From Cymbidium sinense (taxonomy: Eukaryota > Streptophyta > Magnoliopsida > Asparagales > Orchidaceae), in contig CM038221.1 of the NCBI GenBank assembly GCA_021442155.1, positions 39,441,648-39,505,647 of the forward strand: DNA of 64,000 bases. The letters run 5' to 3'. The stretch's first letter is position 1. Every line of letters begins with the position of its first letter. A program made the translations under genes and the position numbers. Positions 1-11,055 of this stretch are shown here, piece after piece. Below the pieces are notes generated by a model. The model was not told the origin of the DNA and searched no databases. It saw only the letters and a program-made list of their open reading frames with translations.

Positions 1-1342
1 AGGATGTATTGGTTCCCCGTAAGAATTTGTTTAAGAGATGCTCAATTCTGTTATGGTAGAGTTGGTAGGCACAATGGTTTGAAGAAGGTATATGGGCATG
101 GAATTTAGAGTGCTCTTGATCAAGGTAAGCCTACCACGAGAGAGAGTAAATGAAATTCCCAAACCAAAATTTTGTTAGAAATTTTTTGAATTAGATCATC
201 AAAAGGTGTGATCTTTATGGCCTTTGAAAAGCGAGCTCCAAGGTAATTAAGAGGGAGTTGATTTTGCTTAAAATTAGTAATTCGGATATTTGGTTAAGTC
301 TATTAGAGGAATCTTAGTTGAAGGAATAAAATAGCATTTTCCTTCATTAAGAAAAAGACCACTAACTTTACCAAAATCATTTAGAAGGTTCTTGATGGTT
401 TTAACATGTTGAATGGAACCGCTGTCAAGATAATGAAATCATCGAAAGCTAAGATGAGAAATAGGGAAACCTTCATGAGTTTTAAAAGACATATTAGGCT
501 TATTAGCAAAAAGATCATTCAGGCTCCTTGACAAGTATTCAATAGCGATGATAAAAAGAGAAGGTGATAGTGGGTCACCTTGCCTCAAACCATGGCTAGA
601 AGGAAAGAAACCTATGGACTCACCATTCATGATAACCAAAACCGCATATTCGTGATACATCTTTTATAATCTGGATAAAACTATCGAAAAAAACAAACAA
701 ATTTGGATTTGAAAGAGAAAGTCCCATGAGAGATTATCAAAGGCTTTAGCGATGTCCGCTTTGAATAAGATGTTGCCTCCTCTAGAATTGATATCAATGT
801 CATGAACCATTTCTTGAGCGAGAAGAATATTATCCGATATTGTTCTGTGTTTAACAAAACTAGTTTGATTAGGGGAGATGATTTTAGGAAGCAAAGGGCT
901 AAGCCTATTATTTATTAATTTAGCAATGAGTTTTTGAAAAAAGGTGCAAAGACTAATCGGTCTAAAATCACCCCAAGATTCAAGATTGTTAGTTTTGGGA
1001 ATAAGGATAAGTGCTTGAAAAGTATTTGGGATGGGATTGCCATCAAAGAAATCAATAACGATTAACTAAATCGGTTTTAATAAATGGCCAATAGTGAAGT
1101 GGGTCGATAGCCATCAAAAAACAAAGTCGTTCATGTTCTTAAGAGTATTACTAATCTCCTTCGAAGGACACATAATGAGTAAATGATTATCCTTACTGTT
1201 AATCATAGAAGGAATAAGATGGGTGTTTGATAAAGTATCTAGCAATGGCTTAGAATTTAATAAAGTTTGGAAATGATGAATGACATAATCCTTAATATCA
1301 TTGTTATCAGTTATCCATTCACCATTAGAGTTCTTAATTTTC
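1..1342 (-). pseudogene. LINE ORF2 reverse transcriptase region, partial and broken
   Basis: This encodes the RT of the LINE, which in life copies LINE RNA at a nicked target site. On the minus strand, 894-664 carries the early RT motifs (NQTSFVKHR, then KADIAKAFDNLSWDF with a catalytic Asp). Bases 660-439 carry the [20 protein letters not shown] motif. The FADD catalytic box near 465-445 is damaged: the frame changes there and only F-DD-FIIL can be read. Further left come GLFLNEGKCYFIPS and LSRGRLTLIKSTLNSMPIYL, typical of the RT thumb and connector. The region is in several frames with stops, and is truncated at base 1. Family identity is clear; function is lost. Confidence 0.9.
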
Positions 1343-2430
1343 TTAATCGAAGTTTAAGACTTTCCATTTATTACAAATGGCATGAAAGTACCGGTGTTTT
1401 GTCACCTTCGAATATGTTTGCTTGCGCTTTTGACGCCAATAGGTTTCTTCCATGTTTTGATAATTAAGCAAGTTATTCTTGGCAATGTTCAACTCCTCAA
1501 GTTTACTAGGATCAGTTGAGATAGCATCTTCAAGAGAACAAACCTCTTGTTCCATAGCTTTAAGATTTGTGAAAAGATTTTTAAAAATGTGTTTGTTCCA
1601 CCAATTAAGATTTTGTTTAAGTCTTTTGAGCTTAAGCCATAGACGAGTCATACCTTGAACAGAATTATCCGGGAAAATAGGGGCCATCCAATTAGTGATA
1701 GTGACATTGGTGAAGTCACTATGTTGGGTCCACATGTTTTGAAATCTAAATGGAGGGGGAGTAGACGGGTTTTGTGGGGATTATTGAAGGAAATCAAAGA
1801 GGAGCATGGTCGACAAAGTTCTGCTCAAATGCTCAACAGTGGTAGAAGACCATTTATTGAACCAAAGAGAATTAAAGAAGGCCCTATCAAGACACTACCA
1901 AAGCCTAGAGTTGTGCCACGTGAAGTTAGACCCAGTGAAACCAATGTCGATCAGATTGCAATCAAGGGTCATATTAGAGAAGTCCTCCATGGAATGAAGG
2001 TTAGGAGAACATCCTCCCCTTCTTTTCAACTATGATAGTATTGAAATCACCTCCAACCAACCAGGGAAGGTTAGCCGAGGAAGCGAAGGTGCGTAAGAGA
2101 TTCCAAAGGATGTTCCTACCAGCTTTATTACAAGAGGCATAGATAAAAGAGCCAAAAGCAGTCACCTAAGGAGATTTTGACATTAACCAATTGGTCAAGA
2201 TTATCAATGATGGAAATGGTGATGGAGTTGTGCCAAAAGCACCAAATTTTATTATTAAGATTGAAGAAGAAATTATGAAAAACCAAGGGATCTAGCGACA
2301 AAAGCAATCTTAGAAGAATTAATGAAAGGTTCAATAAGAACAAGTAACTTGATATTATGAACATGACAAAGACTCTAACATGATTGGGACAAGAAGAGAG
2401 ACCCACAACCGGATATTCCAAATAAGAAAA
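1343..2430 (-). pseudogene. LINE ORF2 endonuclease and linker, broken
   Basis: This is the apurinic-endonuclease-like domain and the linker to RT. In minus-strand frames, 2421-2170 gives NKIWCFWHNSITISIIDNLD. A frame change follows, and about 2155-2040 gives FIYASCNKAGRNILWNLL and LPWLVGGDFNTI; the last is the GDFN motif of EEP nucleases. About 1990-1900 gives IDIGFTGSNFTWHN. Bases 1735-1343 hold the linker, which is open for 130 residues and is rich in Lys, Asn and Trp. Two or more frameshifts and an internal stop (at the position after NSRLW) break it. The first endonuclease motifs should lie at about 2430-2600 but are not clearly readable. Confidence 0.82.
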
Positions 2431-2690
2431 TTAATCATAAGGGGACAACCAAAGGGAAAAGTAAAAGAGAAAGGAAAGAGGAGAGAAATGATGGCACATT
2501 ACTTGTGTGGGGTGGAAGAAGAGAGTGATTCTAGAGGTTATTATTAGAAAATTTTGCTTTGAAAGGTTTTTTATTTTAACAATTTGAAAGGGTCTCGAAT
2601 CCAAATTATCTCCATCGAAGAGATTGATTTATGGCTTAGGGATAGTAGAAGAATCTATCAATGATTTAGAAGAGGGATTTCACCTTCTTC
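2431..2690 (-). other. LINE spacer between ORF1 and ORF2
   Basis: A short AT-rich stretch between the last readable ORF1 codons and the first readable endonuclease codons. The ORF2 start should lie here, but stops in all three minus frames hide it. Confidence 0.4.
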
Positions 2691-3952
2691 CTATGGATAG
2701 AGTATGAGTGGGATCAATTGGATATCACTCTGAAGGGAAATAGATGTGGAAGTTTTGGCACCATTCATAATACAAATATCTTTCTCAATATGTTCTGAAA
2801 TTGTAGGGTCATTATTGATTTGGTCTATTATATGATTCCCATTCAAATTATTTAATTGGGTGTCCAATATAAGGCTACCATTCAGATTTTCAATAGGATT
2901 TAAATGAAGCAAAGAGCTATCGTGGGAAGCCGGATTATTACAAGCAAGGGTGAAGTTAGGTAAATTGCCATTGGTAACATCACACCCCTCATTGGTTGTT
3001 TTAGTACCAAGGTCAGATTGTTTGCCACTAGATAGAGAAGTAGGAGGTGTAGGTAGGAGAGGTTCTTTTTGAGTATCTTTAGGCACGTATGCTAGAGTAT
3101 TGGTTTTCGAGTTCCATTAATGGTAGTCATATTCTGTGGTAAATTTTTCCTGAGATTAGGATGGAGCACAAAGCAATCTGAGTGGTCATGTCCGTGAATC
3201 TTGCAGTGAGTGTAGAAAACAGGAAAATTTTTGAATTTGACTTTTTGACTATATCCAAATTTTTCAGAGCCAATCCAAACCTGTTCGGGATATTTCTTTG
3301 TGATGTCTATCTCAACGAGAATCTGCAGATGGCTAGATCTATTGGCCGTTGGTCTATTTGGAGAGGTCTACCAAAAAGGCCGCCAACAGCAAACAAAACT
3401 TGATGAGTGACATAATGTATTCGCATGTTAGGAAAAGCAAGCCAAAGAGGGACAATGGGAGATTCTTCTTTGACATCAAATAGGGGCGACCATTTCAGTA
3501 GCCGCATTTGACAATTATGCACAAAATAAGAACGACGAGCGAAAACCCGCGAGTAATCTAAATCATTAGAAAGTTGAATAAGAATGTGACGGGGATCGAT
3601 CAGCCTGATAGAGAAAGAACCCGTTAATTTTAAATTATGAAAGAAAGTGTGAATGTTATCAAGAGTTGGGCATCTAAGGGAGAATTTACCCACCAAAGCG
3701 AACTCGAAAGGCTTAGCAAGTTTCTCAACATCGAACACATTCACGCAATCCATGATAAGAAGTCAAAATGAGATTAACTGAAGCATTCGAGCTAGGGATC
3801 TTACCAGATAAAGCATCTTTGAATGATTTAACAGTAGTTACATTAATAGGTGCAATCGAATCCAGAAAACCTGTAGAGTCAGAGAGCAAAGTCGGTGCCG
3901 GCGTGTCGAGAGGCGACGGGCTGGGATTCACAGAGACCAGAGCCTCCGCCAT
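2691..3952 (-). pseudogene. LINE ORF1, DUF4283 plus CCHC-type knuckle, frameshifted
   Basis: ORF1 protein of plant L1 elements, presumed to bind LINE RNA. The start is taken at 3952 (MAEALVSVNPSPSPLDTPAP), followed by a low-complexity N-terminus. After a frame change, 3753-3307 gives the DUF4283 domain (PFEFALVGKFSLRCPTLDNI, DPRHILIQLSNDLDY, ESPIVPLWLAFPNM). A further frame change leads into VEIDITKKYPEQVWIG and a zinc knuckle at about 3215-3165. There the expected C-x2-C-x4-H-x4-C reads Y-x2-C-x4-H-x4-C, so the first Cys is lost. Bases 3086-2691 hold the C-terminal tail, rich in Ser, Thr, Asn and Pro. About 3953-4099 is its 5' UTR. Confidence 0.82.
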
Positions 3953-5704
3953 TGCTCTAATCCAAGGATGTCACATACGGAGGAGCTCGAACGTGCCAGT
4001 GAGAAAGCAGAGAAGTGGCCAAATACCCGAACGCCAATCCACCGAGGGGCATAAAGTCGCCAAAATTGAGAGGGAGCTGGGTTTTAAGCTTAATTGTCGC
4101 TGATATACCACTTTCCTTAAATACAAGCATATGTACAAAAAAAATGAATGGGAAAGAAAGAATGCAAAAGTTGGTTTTTGTTTATTTATATTTGTTTATG
4201 CAATTTATATGTACAAGCATAGGTATCTTTCTTAAGTGATAGTATAGGAATGAATAGGATATGGAATTAAGCAAGTGTTAGGTTCTTTTCAAATGAACCA
4301 TACACCTTTCAAAACTATACTAAAAGAGAAGAGAAGGAAAACTTGTACTAAGCAAATCCTTATATTTTACTCACATGCAAACTTTTAAATAAGATATAAG
4401 TAACTCACTTTCAGTTTTGATAATTGGTTCATATAGTTTGAAAATAATTTGAATTTAATAGTGATAATAGCCACTCATATTATTACTTTAGCCAACACAT
4501 GCAATTTGACATAAAGGAAATATTTTTATTTTAAATTTGATTTTTGAAAAGCATGGATGCTTGAAACCATATGACACACATATTTAGCATGTTGGGGAAG
4601 AACTAAAGCAATGAAAGCATGTAAACATATTAACTTTAATTAAATCCTAAGGACAATCTTATGAAATAAGAAAGCTTAAAGTAAATCAAAGTTTATTTAA
4701 TATGGTTTTTGTTTAATTTTGAATTTGATTTAATTTTAAAAATGTGAGTTGAGTTTGTTTTTTCTAACCCATTCCCACATGTGTTAGACATTTTTGTTTA
4801 ATTTTTAGATGATTAGATTCATTTTATATTTTGATTAGGTTAAGGTATGAATTAAACATGTTAATTAACCCTTACCTACACCACCTCAATATAGTTAATC
4901 AAATAATTTTGAGCCAATGAGATGACATAAAATCTCACAAGGAATTTAAATTTGCAATGCACCTAAGAAGAAAGGGGTCTAATGCAATTTGGCTCATGAT
5001 TAATGATTAATTAAGCTAAGGGGTTCAACTTAAGTAATTTCAAAACACCCCACACACATATGAGTTGAGTTTTGATTTCTTTAATTGAACTTAGGCTCTT
5101 GAACACCTAAGTATCTACCCAAAGTAGATTAATTAAGTTCTAGAAAGTTTTAAAAATTTAAGAAATTAATTAAGAGGGTAATTAGTGAATTAACCCTTAA
5201 TAAAGAGAGGATTAAGAAAGAAAAGAAGGTTTAAGAAATAGCTTAGGGAAATGCCTAAAATTATTCCTTAAACCTCTTATTCACTAAAACAGACCTTAAT
5301 CAACTTCAACAAAGCATTAAACCACTAATCAAACCCTTAATTATCCTTAATTACATAAAGGGGTAATTAGGAAATGAATTAGAAATTTCCCCAATTTAGC
5401 CACCATAAATCCCAAGAAAATTAGGAGAGGTAGAAGTCATCCCCCAAAATACACTCAAGAAGTTTGAAATTAATCAGTGAATTAATTAGGGAATAATTAG
5501 CAAATTAATATTTCTAATAAAACCCACAATTAAAGAAAGACAATATTTAAAGTCCATTAAAACCAATTTTAGAGTATTTTTGATTGAATTATCTTCCAGT
5601 GGCAATTTACCTCATAGTTTTCTAATTTTTCTTTAGAGAGATATGAATTTTAGAAGTTTAGAGGATTAATTAGAATTATTTAAAACTTAATTAATCCCTT
5701 AATC

Positions 5705-5830
5705 CAACGGCGCGCCATGCAAGCACTGATGAGGCTGCGCTTTACACGCGGCATCCCATGAGTGACTACTTAAATGTCACATTGTAGCACCACGTGGCGG
5801 CAACGCTATGCTCTTTTATATTCATGGTTC
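5705..5830. promoter_or_regulatory. GC-richer LTR island with G-box, copy A
   Basis: A sharp rise in G+C and CpG inside AT-rich LTR. It contains CCACGTGG (5790-5797), the G-box core known to bind bZIP and bHLH factors. A TATA-like TATAAAAG is readable on the minus strand at 5813-5820, in the direction of LTR transcription. The island recurs in copies B, C, D and F; the TATA-like word does not recur in B, so promoter use is only inferred. Confidence 0.35.
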
Positions 5831-6959
5831 GATCAAGGATCGAACGCCTAGGATTTAATCTGCAGTTCAAAGGGATAAAATTAGGATATAAAATAGGATT
5901 TAATCTCAGTCGTCCATCCAAAATGCATGAATAAACGGCTAGAGATCTATCCTTGCCAATGCGTGTGATCCATGGAGACCATCCATGTTCTAGGCCTTGA
6001 TCCTAGCTCAATTGAGCTCAGATTGGGATGAAATTTTGCACACACCATCTAACCCTAATGGCAAGCACATCTAACGATTGAAATCACATGCCAGTAACAT
6101 TTCTTTCACAAAGAACCAACACACATGGAGTTTAGTGGTCAAAAAATATCTAACCTCACCAAAGGTGATCACTGGCATTTGATTCCCTTAGAGGAGTTTC
6201 GTCTAGTTGAGATGAAACTTTGGTGAAAATTTTAGCTCTTGAGGTTGAGTGGATAGCTTTATGGACCAACCCCTCCTTCTAGTGAGCTCAGCTTTAATCT
6301 AGGTGAGTCTCCCTCTGCCTTTGGAGCTTGGGAAAGGGCTTGGTAAAGCTCGACTTGACCCTCTGGTGGAGTGTGCAAAGAGAATTTGGTTGAATTGGAG
6401 TGTAGTGGAAGTTGGCAAATCCTTGGAGCTCCCCTATTTTTGCTTAAGGAAATTGAGAATGGAAACTTCTAACTTCCTCTAAAGAGCTTAGGATCACTCA
6501 AGAATGGCTCCTACACCTACTTAATCTAATCGTGCACCTGGAATTGAAGTGATTAGGGAGTATATTCCCTATGGCAATTGGATGGTGGAAGCTCCACTTA
6601 CCGTTTTGATCCCATTGACCTTAGGCAGTGGGTTGTTTGATATGTAAGAGGCTTGCACATGGTCAGTATGGGCAAGGGAGTGGATGGTAACTCCACATGT
6701 ACTTCAAATTGAGTGTGAGCATGATTCCCATGTGGCTAATTTGAGCCATGTGCTCAGTTTTGGACTTGGGTCAAGTTGGGCTAACCCAAACCCATTGAGT
6801 TTGGTGCACCACCCTCCATAGGATTTACTTGACCTATTAGGAAAGTATCAACTAAATATGAAGAGGGTTTGACCAAATTCCCCATGGATTTGACAAAAAA
6901 TTGTTCTATGTACTAGGGGTAGAATGGTCATTTGCCTGATGTTTAAATTTGGATATGTT

Positions 6960-7560
6960 GGGTATGTTGAGAAAATAGGTTTGGCCAAGTTTCATTGGAT
7001 TTGGAATTCATTTGATATGGTTTGGCTCATGTTGACCTGTTTAGGTTAAAATTGGTCAAGTTGACCAACTGGTCAAATTGGGTCAAACCAAGGGTTGGGT
7101 TAAGTTTATATGACCATTTGAAATATTTTGGTGGCTTTGGTTTGATTCAATTTGGTTTAAGTTTGAATTTGGTTCATATGATTTCATTTAGATCAAATGG
7201 GTCAAGTTGACCAATTTGACCCATTTGAATATTTAATCTAGGTCATGGGTAGGTTTAGGTTGGGTTAGTCATATGAAGTGGATTGGTATCTTTGTTTCCA
7301 ATCAATTTTGGTTAAGTTTGAGTTTGGCTCAAAATGACCCTTTAGGTCTAGTTGAGTTCATGGTCAATTGGGCTAGTCGCCAATGAGGGCTTTGGTCAAG
7401 TTCAACAAGTGATTTGGAATGAACTTGACCCATTGGTTTCAATCAATTTGGCTTAGATCAAGTTTTGACATATTTTGACTTTTTAGGTCAAGTTGGGTCA
7501 TCTTGGGTCAAGTGGCGAATTGGGCTAGGTTAGGCTCAAATGTTGATTTGGTCAAGTTCA
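6960..7560. promoter_or_regulatory. TTGACC/GGTCAA cluster (W-box-like), copy A
   Basis: Many copies of the W-box core TTGAC(C/T) on both strands, with a near-palindrome TTGACCAACTGGTCAA at 7061-7076. The same cluster lies at the same relative place in B, C, D and F. Binding by WRKY factors is an inference from the motif only. Confidence 0.4.
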
Positions 7561-8204
7561 AACATAGTTCATGAATGAACTTAGATCGATGGTTTCAATC
7601 AATTTGGCCTATGGTGGATTTTGGCTATGTTAGGTTTCATTTTTGCTAAGTGTTGACTTGGTCAACCCTTAGGTTTGACTTGGTTTGACCCAATTTGATT
7701 GATTGATCATCTCATGATGACTGTTGATCATGATGAGGGGCATAGGTGAGTTTGATTCAATCCAATTTGGTTATGATTAGAATTTGGTTCATAAGGGTAC
7801 TTTAGATCACTTTGGGTCAGCCGAGCCTAAGTAGGTCAAATGGCTTGGTCAAAGCTTGATTTGAGTTTGATTGAACTTGCACATGGGCTTATGATTGAAA
7901 TACAAATCAATTTGCAAGTGGTTTGAAGTCAAATGGATTTTGATTCATTTGACAATTTCATATTCAAAGGAATAACATGAATGGATTTGAGGTTTGATTT
8001 TTGAGTTGAGTTTTGATTAAGTGATTGAAGTTTGTATTTATATTTGGATTCACTATTGTAGGGTTGATTGAATCATGAAGGAAAATCAAGAGTTTGACTT
8101 GATTTGAAGTTGATTTGGCTAAGTTCAAGATTTTGACTTGAAAGGCTTTGGTTAGATTTTGAATGAGTTTGAGTTTGATTTTTGGAATTGGTTTTGATTA
8201 TTTG

Positions 8205-8700
8205 AATTTATATATGTGAATATAAATGTGAATATAAATGAGAATATAAATGGGTTATGAGAAAATTTCATGAATTTGAATTGATTTTGATTTGATTTAG
8301 GCTAAGTCCTTAAAGTGAAAATTAAAGAGTTAGAAAATTTTGGAGTAGGGATTTGAATTTTGGATTTAGATTTGATTGATTTATATTTATATTTTATTTA
8401 TATATGTGAATATAAATGAGACCATAAATGAGTTATGAGAAAATCTCATGAGTTTGAATTGATTTGAAGATGATTTAGGCTAAGTCCTTAAGAGGGAAAT
8501 TAAGGACTTAAGAAGGATTTTAAATTTGGAATTTAATTTTTGAATTCGATTTGATTGATTTGTATTTATATTTCATTTATATATGTGAATATAAATGAGA
8601 ATATAAATGGGTTATGAGAAAATATCATGAGTTTGAATTCATTTAGATTTGATTTTAGCTAAGTCCATGAAGGACAATTTAAAGGACTTAGAAAATTTTA
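8205..8700 (-). repeat. About 180-bp tandem repeat in LTR copy A
   Basis: Three units, each starting with TATATGTGAA (8211, 8401, 8580) followed by ATAAATGAGAATATAAATG, a TGAGAAAAT stretch, and GCTAAGTCC. The spacing is 190 and 179 bases. Equivalent units occur in every LTR copy of the window. Confidence 0.75.
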
Positions 8701-9029
8701 TGAATTTGATTTTGAATTTTGCATTTAGTTCATGGATTTCAATTATGTGGCATTGATTTGAGTTTGGAGAAAATCAAATGAGATTGATTTGGAGTTGGAC
8801 TTGAAGAAAGGAATGTGAAGAGTGGTTCAAGCTAAGAGTAGGCAAATTCTCCTAACACCCCTAAGGCATGACCCATTCCTACGGCTAACTCTTCTAAGTC
8901 TCTAGGGCTAGGTTGAGTGTCCACCTAATCACTAGATGTGTCTTAAGACTAAGGAACTCTTAAAGTCTAAGAGAATTCATAAGTCTAAGATGGAGGGGTT
9001 AAGAGATCATTCTAAAAATGTGGTCAACA

Positions 9030-10590
9030 GACCCCCATATCATGAATTCCTTTTTAATTATAATTATTCATTTGTAATCCGAGTTGTATAATGGTATAGC
9101 TCAGCTACCCATTTCTCTTTTTTGGGTTTGTGTGGTGGAGCCTGACCACATTGGCCTCTTATTTTTTTTTGCACTAATTTTATAAATTAAGTGATATTTT
9201 GTTTATGATTTCACAATTAGGATGGAAAGATCTTCCTAGTTTCTTCATTATTTGATGGATGGCCTGGATGCGATTAGACTCTTTGAAAAAAATAAATTTT
9301 ATAACCAATTAATCAACTCAAAACTAAATTTAACAACTCATAACTTCACCTAAAGCCTAGGACATAAATCAAGATAATAAAATATTTAGCAACCCCCTAG
9401 CTGGATTTTGTATGTCTCACATTATGCATAAAATATATTGCTTCACTATTGATAATGAAGGGCTTCCACCTTTGCTAGAGAAAATGGCTTGACCTTTGAG
9501 AGCCATGGTGGAAACACACCTAATTCTTTCTAATTTTGGCCCATAATCAATCTTCTCTTGCATTAGGCATATGAAATCCCATAGCCTGTGTCAAATAAAA
9601 GTGTCCAAAAATAAAAATAAAACTTAACAAATTTTTGCATTAGATTAAGTCATTTATCCATGCCCTTCATGATCTAGTCTCTTAGGGAGTATGTGTTAGG
9701 AGGAGTATGTTTAAGGACTTAGTCTCCTTTCTAAACAAACAATAGCTTAGCTATCTTGCAAAGCATAAGACTTGCCTACATGTATTTAAAATCATAGAGT
9801 TAGTACCACCCCTAAAGTAAGTCCAACGGGTGGTTCATTCTCTCTTGTGGGGATAAATCATATACCCATTTTCACCATAGATTTAGGTCATTCCTTGGCC
9901 CTTGCCAAAGCTCCCTAGATTTAGGATCTGAGGTTGATGTTTCTCTTTGTGGGCTATGAGCATAAATCCTTACCTCTTAGGCATTTCCATGATCTTGTAT
10001 TATGGAATTGTAAGCTCTATATTTTTTAATAAAAAGTCAACTCAAACATATAATTCTTCTCAAAATTCAAAATATAAAGCTCAACCATAGGATAGTTTAG
10101 GATGCTTACTAGGTTTCTTAGTATCAAGAGCATCCCCTACTCATCTCCTTTTGGTTTCGATAATAACTCTCTCTTTTTTATCAATCCCACTTGATTTTCC
10201 AAAAATAACTAATTTGTTGATAGTCTTATCTTTGAAATCTTTGGAGATAATGATCATTTACCTTAATCGAGAGTATTCTTAAGGAAACTCATTCCTTAAA
10301 ATGTAATTAACTATTGGGGCTTGCCTCCATAGAAAACTAAATGAACTCAATTTAAAATAAATCCTACTTTACTTTTCCATGTAATGTAGAGAAAAGAACT
10401 CTAGCACATTCGAAGACCCCATTATCCTCAGAAGTCCTTATTAGGTGATTAGGTCCATTGTATGATGGTGACTTCTGTCTCTCGAAATAGTACATCATTC
10501 CTTAATGTCACACCCGATCATCTTAATGAGTACATCTACGAATCTGCGTGGAGTTCCACATCATTCTCCTTCTCGAGAAATAAAAAAAAT
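9030..10590 (+). mobile_element. LTR fragment E, plus orientation, 3' part
   Basis: This matches the reverse complement of copy B from about 12606 down to 11130. The shared blocks include the GCTTCCACC(A/T)TTGC stretch near 9465, the ATTAACTA and TTGCCTCCATAG stretch near 10306-10330, and AAGTCCTTATTAGGTGATT near 10431. It begins abruptly at the border of copy A and loses similarity after about 10550, before the expected LTR end. It has no gene. Confidence 0.7.
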
Positions 10591-10594
10591 ACCA

Positions 10595-10965
10595 CAAACA
10601 TATAGCTAAGGGGTTACTAAATTTTTTTAATTATCTTGTTTAAGCTTTATGATAAGGTTGTAGATTATTTTAAAATTTTGTTATGAGTTATTAGTTGGGT
10701 AGAAAAATTAATTTTATTTTAAGGTCCTACAGCATCCAGGCCACACATACAATCATCAAACATGAAGAAATTATGAAAAGGATGCAATCCTATTGCATAA
10801 TCTAAATATAACATAAAATATGTTTTATGGACTATCACAAAAGAATATAAGACCGGTGCGGTTGGGTACCGTCGTACACGCCGGAAAAGAGAAAATTGGG
10901 TAGCTCTACCCTTATACAATCCAAAATATAAAAGAATAATTATAATTTAGAATTGAATATATGCT
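10595..10965 (-). mobile_element. LTR copy D, left piece
   Basis: This resembles copy B 12255-12592 in direct orientation (ACAAAAGAATA, GGTACCGTCGTACA, TAGCTCTACCCTTATA). It stops exactly where the outer element begins, and the similarity resumes at 56514 on the other side. It is also an inverted copy of 9030-9430 in fragment E. The left end near 10595 is a truncation joined to E. Confidence 0.65.
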
Positions 10966-10969
10966 TACG

Positions 10970-10975
<6 letters not shown>

Positions 10976-11049
<74 letters not shown>
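10976..11049. repeat. (TA)n microsatellite next to the LTR end, copy B
   Basis: About 36 uninterrupted TA dinucleotides, within ten bases of the LTR 3' terminus. A (TA)n tract lies at the same place in copy C (48671-48731), so it predates or arose with the element. Confidence 0.97.

Positions 11050-11055
<6 letters not shown>

Larger units (their letters stand above)
1..4099 (-). mobile_element. L1-type LINE, 5' part, truncated by window edge
   Basis: A non-LTR retrotransposon on the minus strand. Read from right to left it shows a short 5' UTR (about 4099-3953), ORF1 with a DUF4283 RNA-binding-like domain, then ORF2 with an endonuclease and a reverse transcriptase. The RT C-terminus, 3' UTR and poly(A) tail lie beyond base 1. 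The right border is placed at about 4099 because the following bases (TATACCACTTTCCTTAAATA at 4104) also occur in LTR copies at 13921 and 51368. This shows the LINE landed inside LTR copy A. Both ORFs are broken by stops and frameshifts, so the copy is dead. Confidence 0.88.
4100..9029 (-). mobile_element. LTR copy A of the TAT-like family, interrupted by the LINE
   Basis: An LTR in minus orientation. Its start is the minus-strand TGTTGACC at 9029. It aligns by eye, in the same order, with 13917-19014 (copy B) and 51365-56513 (copy C): the TATACCACTTTCC stretch, AT-rich Asn-like low complexity, a GC-richer island (5705-5830), the TTGACC cluster (6960-7560) and the roughly 180-bp repeats (8205-8600). 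The remaining LTR 3' part would lie to the left of the LINE, outside the window. The right flank (9030 on) is LTR fragment E and not an internal region, so A is a 5' LTR or a solo LTR. No gene is seen here. Confidence 0.8.

Noticed and set aside
1655..2035. 126-codon plus frame.
   Set aside because: Antisense of the LINE endonuclease and linker.
5813..5820. TATAAAAG as the LTR promoter TATA box.
   Set aside because: Not listed as a separate promoter because the word is absent at the same place in copy B. Kept only as a note.
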